The notes under the pieces: generated by a model
The model's database searches: none
What the model saw: the letters and a program-made list of their open reading frames with translations, nothing else
What the model was told of the DNA's origin: nothing
Assembly (NCBI GenBank): GCA_035772785.1
Contig: JAOCPU010000053.1
Coordinates: 186,001-250,000, forward strand
Reading direction: 5' to 3'
Length of the DNA stretch: 64,000 nt
Source: Phlebiopsis flavidoalba
Taxonomy: Eukaryota > Basidiomycota > Agaricomycetes > Polyporales > Phanerochaetaceae
Shown: piece after piece, positions 37,833-48,642 of the stretch
Position numbering within the stretch: position 1 is the stretch's first letter
Layout of the letters: every line of letters starts with the position of its first letter
Position numbers and translations under genes: made by a program

Positions 37833-38580
37833 TTGCCACATGGCCGCCACCAAGTCCCGGCTTACCTGATGGGTCGCGCGCCTACATGTGTTGCTCTGCA
37901 CGCTCATCATCCTTCCCTTGGTCCTTCCCGCCGACTCCTCCGTCGCAGCCCACCGTTAATCCCTGCTCTGATCGAATATTCATCATTGCGATTCATGGCT
38001 CCGTTACCCAGATATGTACCCCCCAAAATGCTAAGTTCCTACCCACCTTCCGCCGTCCCCGATGCCGTCGCGCTTGTAAGTACACGAGCGGTTAGTCCTG
38101 GTTCCGAGGCCGACTCAGGGCGGACCAACCATCATTCAAACATGCGGTTGTATGTGCGCCTCCAGAATTCAAAATCTAATTTCGCTGCGCAGGCCCGCGG
38201 TAGCGTTCGAGCTCCGTCCTTCATTTCCCTTCTAAAGGTCCTACCACCACATGGCATGTATCTATCTACGACGCGATTCTCAGGCTCGTATTCAATGAAA
38301 TACTGCGCAAAACAATCTATGGTCGCAAGAAACGTCAGGTACAAGGTGACACGCATGCTAGACTCCGCTTGGAGCCTTTGCCGATGCGCCGCGACGCTCG
38401 AGCCACGCGCCGACGCTCCAGTAGGATGCGGGCGCTGTACGGAACGCCGCCCACTTTGATCTCGCCCATACGCGCGGAGCTGTTTGCGGCGATCGGACAG
38501 TTTTCCTTGGGGCTAGAGCTCGACGTCTCGTATGGCAGTTCCAGTCAACAATGCTCAGGTGGGCTCGGGCATGACGTCTA
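37833..38580 (+). CDS. DUF6699-like protein (tentative)
   Basis: The order of motifs resembles the basidiomycete DUF6699 family, a domain of unknown function: LIEYSSLRF (about 37966-37995) before a Pro-rich block PLPRYVPPKMLSSYPPSAVP (about 38003-38065), then GPTTTWHVSIYDAILRLVF (about 38238-38298) like the conserved VTVxDVLxAIY strand-helix, and FDLAHTRG with a following VFLGARARRLVW (about 38455-38540), like the closing VRRVDFLxGRxxFxGL segment. A 208-codon frame runs from ATG 37833 to 38459, but the best matches hop between frames, including a one-base insertion near 37963. A GTAAGT near 38077 may start an intron. It lies between a possible membrane protein gene and TAP-like copy 3, with no obvious link. 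Confidence 0.5.
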
Positions 38581-38916
38581 GCATCGCAATGAAACCTAAG
38601 CGATCGCCACCACAGGTACACAACAAACACTTCGCGCGCGATGCAGTGCAAATTTAAGCATTCAATCCTCCCGCGCAGTCGCCAAACGCTCAGCCCACCC
38701 CCACAGCGCCTGCAAAATCCCGGTGCTCTTGCCGCTGCGGCTCGACGGCAGTCGTCAATCGCCACGGCTTCGCATCGGCACGCCGGGTCAGGGGTCGTAT
38801 GGGGTGTATTCAACATTGTATGCCGTCTCCCAACGCCGATCCTGGACTAACGTGTGCGGTGCTTGGCACTATGGAAGACCATGGTCGACGCGTCCCGGGG
38901 CTGTTAACGTCGAGGT
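38581..38916. other. Intergenic
   Basis: Short stretch before the TATA box of TAP-like copy 3. The 152-codon minus frame across 38358-38816 is GC-rich and lacks motifs; I take it as a shadow of the DUF6699-like gene. Confidence 0.4.
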
Positions 38917-38922
38917 TATAAG
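38917..38922 (+). promoter_or_regulatory. TATA box of TAP-like copy 3
   Basis: TATAAG (within GTTATAAGAC) lies about 40 nt upstream of the ATG at 38961. Confidence 0.5.
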
Positions 38923-38960
38923 ACGAACGGGACAGAATGAGACGGAACTACGAAAACATC

Positions 38961-41330
38961 ATGAAGACTCTGACGAAGTTTGCGCTTGCAGCCGCCTCTG
39001 CAAACCTCGTTCACGCGAAGGATGCGCCTGTACGACGGGATGCGGACGCGCCTCACGCCTTTTCAATTGGACAGCAGTGCGTGTGCATGAGTTTGCTATT
39101 CGCGTTAAGCGACAGGGATGATCTAGCTTTCTTCCTCGACGAACCTCACGCGCACGACATGTTACGATAGCTTTCAGCTTTCAGTGTGCCAAGCTAACGG
39201 TGCGTCTCTTACAATTTTGGGTGAACTAATTCACTGAAAGAGGATTTTAGGTCCCGTTACAGTACGCGGATCCGTCTGCAGGCAATGCATCCATTGCGCT
39301 CGTCATCTCTCCATCGAACTACTCGACTGACGACCCTTCATACCGGGGGACCAATTCTTCTCAATCCAGGTAAACTTAATTCTTACCATAATTCAGGACT
39401 AAACACTGACGTCGAACCTCCACAGGCAGGGTCCGGGGCGAGCCAGGCACGGGCTTTGTCCTCGAGCTCGTGCCGTATCTCAGGCACCTCGTGGGACCTG
39501 GCTATGACCTCGTCGGCTTCGACCCGCGCGGACTCGGCTTCAGTACACCCAGTCTCGAGCTCGTGTCCGACCCCGCGGAGGCGCTCGCATATTTCGGCAC
39601 GTATCCTTCCGACGTAAACGCGGAGCCGGACGCGTTGGCGCGCGCATATGCGTTGACGGCGGTCTACAATGGCTTGGCGCAGCAGAAGCTGGATGGGGGT
39701 GACAAGACATGGGAGAGCGTCGGGACCGCGGCGGCCGTGGCTACTGATATGCTGGCCATTGCCAAAGCGTTTGGGAGTGATGAGGTCAACTATTGGGGCT
39801 TCTCGTAAGTACTGCAGATATCATTGCGTGCAACAACACCATGCTGACCAAACTTCTGGTCAGGTATGGAACTACGCTCGGCGCAAACGTATGTCGTCTG
39901 TGTCTTTGTCTCCTACGCTTATTTCACCACTAAACGTTCTGAATAGCTTCGCGGCAATGTTCCCAAACAACAACGGCGTACCCCGTTATCATTCTCGACG
40001 GCGTGATGAACGTGAAGGAGTACTATGCCGGCGAGGACCCGTAGCTCCCTTCTAAGCACCTCGGCGCGCTCCTGGATTCCTTCTACACCGGTTGCGTCGC
40101 TGCAGGCTCCCTCTCACTGCCGCCCCCTCGCGACCCCCAACAGCACCGCATCATCCATCCGCGACAACGCGTCGAGAACCTGCTCAGTGCCGCCAAACTC
40201 AACGCCACTCGCCGTTGGTCAACCGGATCCCGACCGCAACGTTACCGTGGGTGGCGTGGTGTGACTACACAACGATTACGAGCACGTTCTTCAGCGTGCT
40301 GTACTTCCCGTTCGCGTATGGTCCCGCCTTCGCGTCTTGTCGTGCGCGCCCTTGAGCTGGGGAGACCCTGGTGCCGATGTTCGTCTTTTCCCAGGCCGTC
40401 GGCACCACCTTCACGCAAAACATTGGCAACGTGCGACATCATTCTCAGCGGACCGGCATTCCAACTCGATTTTCGCTCGATGTGCGTATGCCGATCGCCT
40501 GCGGGGACTCAGCAGGTCGGGCAAAGCGGCGATTCAATGCTACAAAGGCCGAGTACGAGCGGTCGTTGAAGGCCCAGTCAGATGGAATATTTGCGGGGAG
40601 TGGTGGCCTGCGCTTCGCCCGGCACCCCCTTGTACGAACTGGAACATCACGGCAAAAGACCAGTTCAATAGGTACGCCTCATCGTTGGCTTCCTGGATAT
40701 TACAGTCCTGAACAAAGTTTCAGCATCCTTCGAAACGACAACCAGGAACCCAGTGCTGTTTGTTAGCAACACACACGGTATGTGTCTGCATATCTCGAAC
40801 AATCAATTAGGCTTATTGAGCTTCGTCTAAGAGCCCCGTTACCCCCATCCAGAGGTATGGTCCTACCTTAGCACGCTCACCACGTACTAATGTATTGTAG
40901 TGCACGTAACATGGTCTGCAGGATTTGGTGGCTCTGTGGTGCTCGAGCAAAACTCGACTGGAGTAAGCACTGGCTTCTGAACTCCTGCCGATTCATTGTT
41001 GCTAACGGCACCCTCAGCAGCACTCTTCGCTCTCAGGCTTCAGCACCTGCACCGCTTCTTTCATCCAAGCTTATTTTGCGAACGGCACACTGCCGCCGAC
41101 ACACACCCTCTGCCAGATCCGACACGCTGATGTTCGTCATCCCAGCAACTCGAGCGGCGACGTGGGAATCTCGTTCCCCAACCGCCGAGGCAGTGTTCGA
41201 TCAGTGTGAACTCTTGGATGCTGTGAGAGGACTCAGGGAGGAGGGTGTGAAGGCGATGATGCGAAGTGCCCCTGGAGCTCCATGCTGAAGCGGGCCAAGA
41301 GGGGTCCTCGGAATGTGAGCGGCGTCGGCG
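38961..41330 (+). CDS. Secreted TAP-like alpha/beta hydrolase, copy 3
   Basis: ATG 38961 starts MKTLTKFALAAASANLVHAK, a clean signal peptide, then DAPVRRDADAPHAF with a Kex2-like RR. Exons then give YDSF plus QCAKLT (39165-39200), VPLQYADPSAGNASIALVIS with DDPSYRG (39252-39350), and a 370 nt exon with VPYLRHLVGPGYDLVGFDPR, GLGFSTPSLELVSDPAEALA and AKAFGSDEVNYWGFS (39466-39808). Splicing onto YGTTLGAN completes the nucleophile elbow G-F-S-Y-G. Later come FAAMFPNN, ILDGVMNVKEYYAG-like residues (about 39955-40030), SFYTGCVAAG, TITSTFFSVLYFPFAYGPAF (40267-40330), WNITAKDQFN (40640-40672), NPVLFVSNTHG (about 40750), SAGFGGS and VVLEQNSTG (about 40916-40960, probable His just after the intron) and SLSGFSTCTAS (about 41025-41060). 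N-terminal hydrolase and C-terminal TAP-like parts are both present. Frameshifts affect at least five exons. The stop is not certain. Confidence 0.85.
39171..39184 (+). repeat. 7-bp tandem duplication inside exon of TAP-like copy 3
   Basis: CTTTCAG is present twice in a row. Removing one unit restores YDSFQCAKLT, as read in copies 1, 2 and 4, so the second unit is an insertion relative to the family. Confidence 0.7.
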
Positions 41331-44082
41331 ACTGTGCGCACTGCGGGACTGTGAAACTTGCATGGTCCAGCGAAATGCCGGCCTCGGTCCACGTACTGGA
41401 TGTGCCTCAGCTCTCTGAGAAAATTTATAGTCCGTTGTGGGATATATTGAAACGCTACAAATTTATTACGCAATTCTTGGCGTTATGATTGCAAAAGGCG
41501 GCCCTCCCCATGATTAGTCAATCAATCGTAAGCTCAGTCATGACTAAATACTCATTTCAAGAACCCACGAGTTCAAAAAGGAAGATATCACATCTCACTG
41601 CGTGAGTTGAAAACTCCAGATAAACCACCCATGCTTAGGTACCATCCTCCTTCGTCCTTTCAACACACTATCCAGGACTTGCCCATCGCCGAGGATTTGC
41701 CGGATGATGGATGCCAAACGTGGGCGCGCCACCATGCCTCGGCGCTTGCGCGAAAAAAGCAATACTTAGATTGCTCCGTGGATAACAAGATCGGGGGCGG
41801 TCTGATCTCAAAGACATCACGGCCGACCCCGAGGGAGCGCTTGGGCAGCTAACGCTACCATTCCTAATCGCGTCTAAGTCCATGGGTGGCACAGAGCTCG
41901 ACCGGTGGTGTCTTATTCTTCTGACGCTCTTTCCTTTAGGCTGTAGAATGATGTAAATAGGCATGAGTTCTATATAATGGATTAATTTTGTTATCAAGAT
42001 TTTTTTATAAGTGAAAAACTACGCTACCTCCAGCTATCTCCAGCAAAGCCAAATATTGGCACAGAGAAGGCTGCCTAGGGCGTGAAAGTTTGATGACGCT
42101 TCGCGTAGATGGTGATGCCACGAGCGTACCCCAGGGGGATTTCTACGCCCTTAGAGCTTCATGGGTACGCAAATTTGGTGGCTGGTGGGAAACGTCAGAG
42201 TGGCAGACGAGCGTATCCCAGGCGAAAACTCGACTCTTGCGCTGCATGGGATACGCACTTCGGCACGCAGCGCTCTGCACGCGGTTTGTAACCATCAAAT
42301 CGGTATTGAGCTTCCCTCATTGGGTAGGTATTCTACATCACCTAGAGCCCATCGCGCCGCTGCCGCGGCCCTCCGCTTAGCTGCAACACTGCCGACACAA
42401 CGCCCCCGACGCCCCCGCCGCAGTGTCTGAGGTCCCGCCCCGCCCATCGTATCCCGGGGTACGCTGATTATGTCAGCTCCAGCCAAAGCGCCGTACCCCG
42501 CGTCTAAGAAGCTTTCTCTCCAAGTTCTTTTTCAGAGTACCGCCATCACCCATGTCTCTCTTCCATAACACATATACTTCAATTTTCACCACGATTTCAC
42601 CTCGCCCCCTACCCGAAATATGATGGCGGGATGCGCGAAATCTGAACACGATACGGATACGGATGCCTGCGCTCAGTCACGCAAAGAATGGTCTAGTTGG
42701 CGTGCCGTGTCTCCTTCTAAACTGCCTGCGGTTATTCGTATGTGGGGTCCCCGAATATGTATCGCCCACTCAACCTAACATTTGTCTCCATTTTTTCCAA
42801 GCCAAATCCAAGGCGTCGCAAGTTTAAATGCCTACCCTAGCTCAGCGAGCCGTAGTCAGGGGACTCAGGGCGATCAGGAGAAAGCCTGGAAATGAGGGTT
42901 TTTTTTCTGCAGAAGATTTTTAGGCCAGGTGGCTACGGAGCGTCTTTGAAAATGTGCGAAATGATGCGGACATGTGTGTGTAATGTATGCGCTCTTCCAT
43001 GAGCACGAAGACTGACAATCCTAGGTGTTTGTGACTTCTCACATCCGGACGAAAGGAATACGACGACAATGGCGAAGTAGAACCCGCACATCTCGAGAGA
43101 TGCTTGTCGGATAATCACATCTCTGAACGACCGGCCCTGAAGGAGGATTTCAACCCGTTATCCCTCCGACATTCGAATGATCAAGAGTGATTGCTTATTC
43201 TGGCTCCTCAGCCTTTCTGGCTCCCCTACACTCAGCCTGAAGAAAAAACACGTTGTTATACGTAGCAGCCAAAACTGGCTCATCTGCTACCTGGAAGCTT
43301 TCAACTCGCGGACGGTCATTATCTTCGTCAACCCACATGACCTGCAAAAAAGGGACCATTGACCTCATTAAACCCCGCACGTCACGCATCATGTTTTTGA
43401 TCTGCAAGTTACTTCCACTCCATTGATTATAAAGGGCGATTCGAGCCTAATCGGACACGAAGAACTAGCCTAAGACACGACGATTTCTCTGACATCACGC
43501 GCCCACGACAGGCGGAGCCCTTCCCCCACTCTCGGCACGGAATCGCAACGTCCAAATTCAAGACTCCTTTTGGCCAGCGTCCTTTTGGTCATCGGGCCTA
43601 CGCCACCGGGAGCTCTGCATAGCTCTGTATAGCAAGATCAATGCTAGCGCTCCGCCGCGCTCGCCACCCCCACGCAATAGTCGCCTTTATAGTGACGACT
43701 CAGCTTTTCCCCCGACGCTACTGGGAATACTAACGCCATGGCCCTCCCGCGGATATGGTGTGGATGTCTGTCCGTGTATATCCATCAGTGTTTCCACCTT
43801 CGTTCAGTGGTATGGGGCCCGCTCGTCAAAGAATGTGAGCCCAGAGAGGTCCGATGTATTTTGCGCATATCCCTTTGATGGCAGGGAACTGCATTGTGGG
43901 TGGCGTGACTATGGTTTGGTGATGGAACCTTCTGATCATTCGTTGAGCGGGACACGGGAGCCTGTGTCACCTATATGAAGCAGTCATGCACTCGTACCAT
44001 ATGTCACAGACTTCGCCTACATGTGGTGATAGCTCCGATATTAAACTTCAACGCCATTTCTGGGGTGGCACTCCGTGCTAGT
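41331..44082. other. No recognisable gene in 2.7 kb
   Basis: Lies between TAP-like copies 3 and 4. Frames are below 100 codons. I looked for remains of a further hydrolase copy and found none. The right end holds the TATA box of copy 4. Confidence 0.45.
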
Positions 44083-44089
44083 TATAAAG
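44083..44089 (+). promoter_or_regulatory. TATA box of TAP-like copy 4
   Basis: TATAAAG lies 25-31 nt upstream of the ATG at 44114. Confidence 0.5.
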
Positions 44090-44113
44090 AGGACCTCGGG
44101 AACAAGGCCAGAC

Positions 44114-46537
44114 ATGGGTTTCAGTAAAGCACAGTAGTGAAGACCCGGACGACAGCCCTACTTGGAGTAGCATATGCTTCAGCTAGGTTGGTGTTGTACA
44201 GAAGGCAGGCTCGCCCCTTTGACCTCGACCGAGATAACCTACCGCCGCAGCCCCTTTCAACCTGGACCGCGTGGTCCTGTTCCGCCTACGATTCTATCTA
44301 ACACTGCTATCAAGTTCACTGATTTTTGAGTTTCCGCTTACAATCCTCGACAATCACATAACCACGCTTAGGCAGGCGCCTTATGACAGCTTTTCCAACA
44401 TGTGCAAAGTTGGACGTGGTACCAAATAACCTTTTCGGCAGTACCATACCAAACAGCCTCACTCTTAACGAGTTCGGAATAGGTCCCATTACAATTACTC
44501 AGACGCATCCGCCGGTAATGCATCCATCCGCATTCCCGCAATTTCTCCGTCAAGAGCTTTACGTCTGACTCGGCCCAATCCGGCAGTACCGCGGGCCACT
44601 CCTATTCAACCCTGGTGCGTTGATTTTTCGCCATGTCGCTCTGGAATAATCACCTGATTCATTACATAATTTGTCTTAGAGGACCTGGCGACACTGGGAC
44701 GGACTTTTGTGCTCGATTTTGCGTCCTATTTCCGTCACATCGTCGGCCCCGCTTACGACCTCGTTGGATTCGATCCTCGTGGTGTTGGCTCTAGCACACC
44801 CGGTATTGAGCTCGTGTCCAATCCTGCCGAGGCGCTCGCGTACTTCGGGAAGTTACCCCTCTGACGTCGAGGCTCAGACGGACGGTTGTTTTGCGCCGCG
44901 CATACGCATGGACCCAAGTTTGGAGTGGTATAGCTCAACAGAAGCTGGAAGGGGGTGACAAGACCTGGGAGAGAGCGTTGGGACTGCGGCTTGCGGCGAG
45001 TGACATGCTTAGTATTGCCAACGCCTTTGGGAGCGACGAGGTCACGCTACTGGGGTTTCTCGTAGCGTATCCTACAATCGAAATCCGTCCTGACCTTGGC
45101 TGAAGCTATCCATAGGTACGGATCGGTGCTGGGTGCAACGTGAGTCGCTACGACACCTTGTACAACCTCTCGTCCCTAATCTCTTGATAGGTTCGCGGCG
45201 ATGTATCCGAACAACACCGGCCGCATCATTCTCGACGGCGTGGTCAACTCACACGAATACTACGCCGGAGTTGACCGCAGCTCTGTCCTCCGCACATCAG
45301 GCGCACTCGAGTCTTTCTACACTGGCTGCGTCGCTGCGGGCCCCAAGCACTGCGCTCTCGCGACCCCAAACAGCACAGCATCCTCTATTCGCACCCGACG
45401 TCGAGAAGTTGCTTGAGGCCATACGTCTTACCCCCCTTGGCCTACCGCCGAACGTAGGCCCGAACATCACCGCTGGCGGCTTGGTGGACTATACGTCCAT
45501 CCAGGACACATTCTTCTCCAGCGTGCTGTACTTCCCATTCGCCTTCGCGCCCGGCTTTGCGTCTGCACTCGCCAGCCTCGAACAGGGCGATCCCACGCCA
45601 ATTTACATATTCGACCAACAAGTCGGCGGTTTGATCATCGAGTCTCTCCTATCGTGCGACGTCCCTCCCGATGGTCAGGCGTTCCAACTTAAAGCATACG
45701 ATACACGTATGCCGATCGCGTGTGGTGACTCAGCTGGCCGGGCAAAGAGAAATGTCAGCGGGGGCGGTGGCAGAGTATAACATCCTGAAGGCCGAGTCCG
45801 ATGTGTTTGCGGGAACGTGGTGGCCTGCGCTGCCCGGTCTGTGTCCAACATGGAATATCACGGCGAAGGACCAGTTCAACGGTAGGCTTTATCACCTGTC
45901 GGAGAACGCTAAAGCATACCCCTAATCCATACACCTTCAGCGTCTTTCGAAACTACAACGAAGAACCCGATTCTATTCATCGGTAACACATTCGGGGGGT
46001 AACTTGGACCTCTTGCATGCGGAAGATTCGACTGACTTCAACACACCAGATCCTGCCAACGCCCATCGAGAGGTGGGCCTCCATCTCCCGAGCGTGCTCA
46101 GCATTGGCTTACCCCAGTCTTTAGCGCACACAATATGTCTGCAGGTTTCGTCGACTCGGTAGTCCTCGAGCAGAACTCGACCGTGCGTATGTCACACACC
46201 TCCATCACTCTTCTCATGCCACCCTCACTGACGCACCTATCCCAGCACTCTTCTTTCTCGGGCTTCAGCACATGCACTGCATCTCACATCCACGCCTACC
46301 TTGCAACGGTACACTGCCGCGAACGGGACGCTCTGCCAGACAGACACCCAGATGTTCGTGGACCCAGACAACTCAAGCGCGACCGTAGGGATCATGTTTC
46401 CGAACCGTCGAGCTGTCTTCGACGGAAGTGAGTTTGACGACGCGGTGAAAGCACTCAGGGAGGAGGGTCCGAAGGTCATGATACGGAACTCCCCTGGGGC
46501 TCTCCGCAAGCGGGCCAAAGGAGGCCTCGGGCTCTAA
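44114..46537 (+). CDS. Secreted TAP-like alpha/beta hydrolase, copy 4
   Basis: MGFSKA from ATG 44114 and, after a shift, RTTALLGVAYASARLV form a leader, followed by a block around 44255-44272 that becomes FNWTA once extra bases are discounted. Then CAKLDV (about 44400), an exon ending SAQSGSTAGHSYSTL, and FRHIVGPAYDLVGFDPRGVG, SSTPGIELVSNPAEALAYFG (44735-44850). IANAFGSDEV leads to the elbow GFS-YGS across an intron near 45060. FAAMYPNNTGRIILDGVVNS, EYYAGVDRSSVLRTSGALES and FYTGCVAAGPKHCALATPNS follow (45195-45385), then TITAGG-like, SVLYFPFAFAPGFASALASL (about 45520-45580), MPIACGDSAGRAKR (45708-45750), WNITAKDQFN (45852-45882), DPATPIE with Asp (46049), SAGFVDSVVLEQNST (46137-46182) and HSSFSGFSTCTASHI (about 46246-46290, probable His). 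The gene ends GALRKRAKGGLGL and TAA 46535-46537. It is the best preserved copy. Confidence 0.87.
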
Positions 46538-46945
46538 GTTATGGCGTGTCACAAGCGTCTGGAGTATTCTCATGTGTTCGTCCCATCATAGCAACCCTAT
46601 GTTCCCCATTATTTTCAGAAAGCCGTCCCATCGCTGTATTTATGTTGTTGTGGAATATGTATATCGGAAATCTGTGTCATTCACTTCATCGCTCTCGTGG
46701 GGGGCTCCTTTTGCGTCCAGTATTAATTGTTGAACTTAGTGTGAAACTCGAATAATTTGAGAATTTCACCCGATCGAGCATCACGCGAGAAAGGAAGAGC
46801 AAACACGTATATATAGTCGAGGACCGCGGGTAATAATACACAGCAGACCGATAGGACCAGAGACAAGAGCACGATAGGCAGAAGCCAGATATAAAAACAT
46901 GTCTACCAGAGGCCGAGTTACAACCGGTGCGGAGCATCCGCGCGA
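46538..46945. other. Convergent 3' region between TAP-like copy 4 and LiP gene 1
   Basis: About 408 bp separate the stop codons of two genes that point at each other. It is AT-richer than its flanks and should hold both transcript ends. I see no further gene. Confidence 0.6.
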
Positions 46946-48554
46946 TTACTTGCCAACCTTGAACGGCGGGGGACTTTAAATTTGCATTAGTTGACAGGAA
47001 TCGGAAGCAATTCACGCGAGCGACGTACATGCGAGCGACAGAAGTCGCGGGGCCGGGGACGGAGGCGAGCGTCGGGAACGGAGTGGAGGCGCACTGTGAA
47101 TGGAGAGTGAAAAAAAGTAATCAGAGAGAGGAGACAGCAAAACATACTGCCTGCTCGACGTCCTTGTTCGACTTGCCAGCGGGGAAGCGTGTCGCACCGA
47201 AGTTCTGGGGCTTGGGGGCGGGGATGTGACGTCGGAGCAGTCGATCAGGCTGTCCATGTCTTGGCCGAGAGTAGCGATGGCGGTGAAGATGAAACTGGAA
47301 GTCGTCCTGGAGCTTAGTCTGGTTGTCTGTAATCGAAATATGTGAGTGAACTGGCCGTGGGAAAGTGGACGGAAGTGTACGCACTGACGAAGGACTGCCA
47401 CTCGCAGGCGGTACGGGAGTCCCGGCAAAGTTGTGGTCGGACTGGAGGCGGATCTCACCAGGGAGTGCAGACTCAACCTCGCCTTGGTTGCCACCGGATC
47501 TGGAGTATGATTTTAGTATGGTTTTGTCTTGAGGAATGATGTTGCGTACCCAGGGAAGAGTACACCACGGAGCTGAGTGTCCAAGAAGAACTGGCCGTCG
47601 AATTGCTGGGGAGTGGAGTCGAACGGAAGACTGCGACAGTTTGGGTCGACGTCGTTGGAGGCGGCGATGGTGTGTGGCTAGCGTATTCCATCTGTCAGTC
47701 GTGGACTCAACTGACTGGAGATTTTACGTACGCGGAAAGCATCCAGACGGTCTCGAGCTCATCAAACTGGCCGGCGTCGTTGGTACGAGCAAGAATTTGG
47801 TCGACGGTGTCTGGATGTGCCAGGTTAATCAAAAACTCTCATCTAGACTCCAGAAAAGGACTCACGGAAAGGCTCAGGAACGAGACCATCGGGAGCAGCC
47901 TTGGTTGCTATCGGTGTAAGTAATCAGCTCATGCGTGTGCAGAGTTAAAAGGCAATACATACTACCAACTTTGCGTCCAATGAAGAACTGCATCTCGGGG
48001 GCACCAGCAAACAGTTGCTCACGGCAACAGCGCCAGCGAATGGGATGAAGTCAGCGGGGTTGACACCGTGCTTCTGGACGAAAGGCTTCTCCAAAGCCAC
48101 GACATCGTCGAGACCGATGTTAGGTGTGGAAAGCAGTCTCGATGGTGTCGAGAACAGCATGATAGAGCCGTCAGCCACCTCCGCCACTGTAGTTGACCTG
48201 TTAGGAATAATGTATTGATACGGAAATGGGTAAACATACCCGAACTGGCCGCGAGCCTCCATTGCTGGGGAAATTGCGATACCGTCGTGGAAGACGAGGC
48301 GGAGAGCCTCGTGAGCCTCGGCGTTGCACTGGCCACCGGCAAACATGTTTGTTCTGCTGGATGTCCTCGAGAACGGGGAACCAAGCACAGCAGGCAGCGT
48401 TTGCTACCGTCTGTCCTGTCGAGCATGTCGCTCGCTTCTCAACAACAGCGGCTGTTCACGATGTGAGCGGGTGGTTCAAAGCTGGGCGATGAAACAACTT
48501 ACTCTGAGCGAGAAGAGCGGCCGACACGGCGATGAGGAGTTGCTTGAAAGCCAT
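46946..48554 (-). CDS. Lignin peroxidase-type class II haem peroxidase, gene 1
   Basis: Secreted haem enzyme that oxidises lignin aromatics with H2O2. ATG 48554 starts [17 protein letters not shown], the leader typical of polypore LiPs. Exons then encode [20 protein letters not shown] with [16 protein letters not shown] (distal Arg and His in RLVFH), a [13 protein letters not shown] block, [61 protein letters not shown] (surface catalytic Trp, 47740-47785), then the proximal His in [28 protein letters not shown] and SLIDCSD. The 3' end is [20 protein letters not shown] then, across an intron, IPPPFKVGK and TAA 46948-46946. Ala at the first Mn-ligand position and Asn at the third argue for LiP, not MnP or VP. 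At least five 1-2 nt insertions break the frame (near 47225, 47672, 48014, 48124, 48150). Confidence 0.92.
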
Positions 48555-48634
48555 GGCTTGTCGAGGAGATGCCTAGAGGTGTCGATGTCTAGAGGATGTC
48601 GATGACCTGAGGTTTGTCTGTCTGCTCAGCGTTG

Positions 48635-48642
48635 CCTTTATA
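48635..48642 (-). promoter_or_regulatory. TATA box of LiP gene 1
   Basis: TATAAAGG on the minus strand, 81-88 nt upstream of the ATG at 48554. The same octamer lies at the same distance in LiP gene 2. Confidence 0.7.

Noticed and set aside
38358..38816. Minus-strand frame of 152 codons
   Set aside because: It lies opposite the DUF6699-like gene and is Arg/Cys-rich with no motif. Taken as a GC-driven shadow.
41331..44082. Possible fifth TAP-like copy between copies 3 and 4
   Set aside because: No FNWT, DPSYRG, YDLVGFDPRG, NITAKD or LEQNST block was found on the plus strand.
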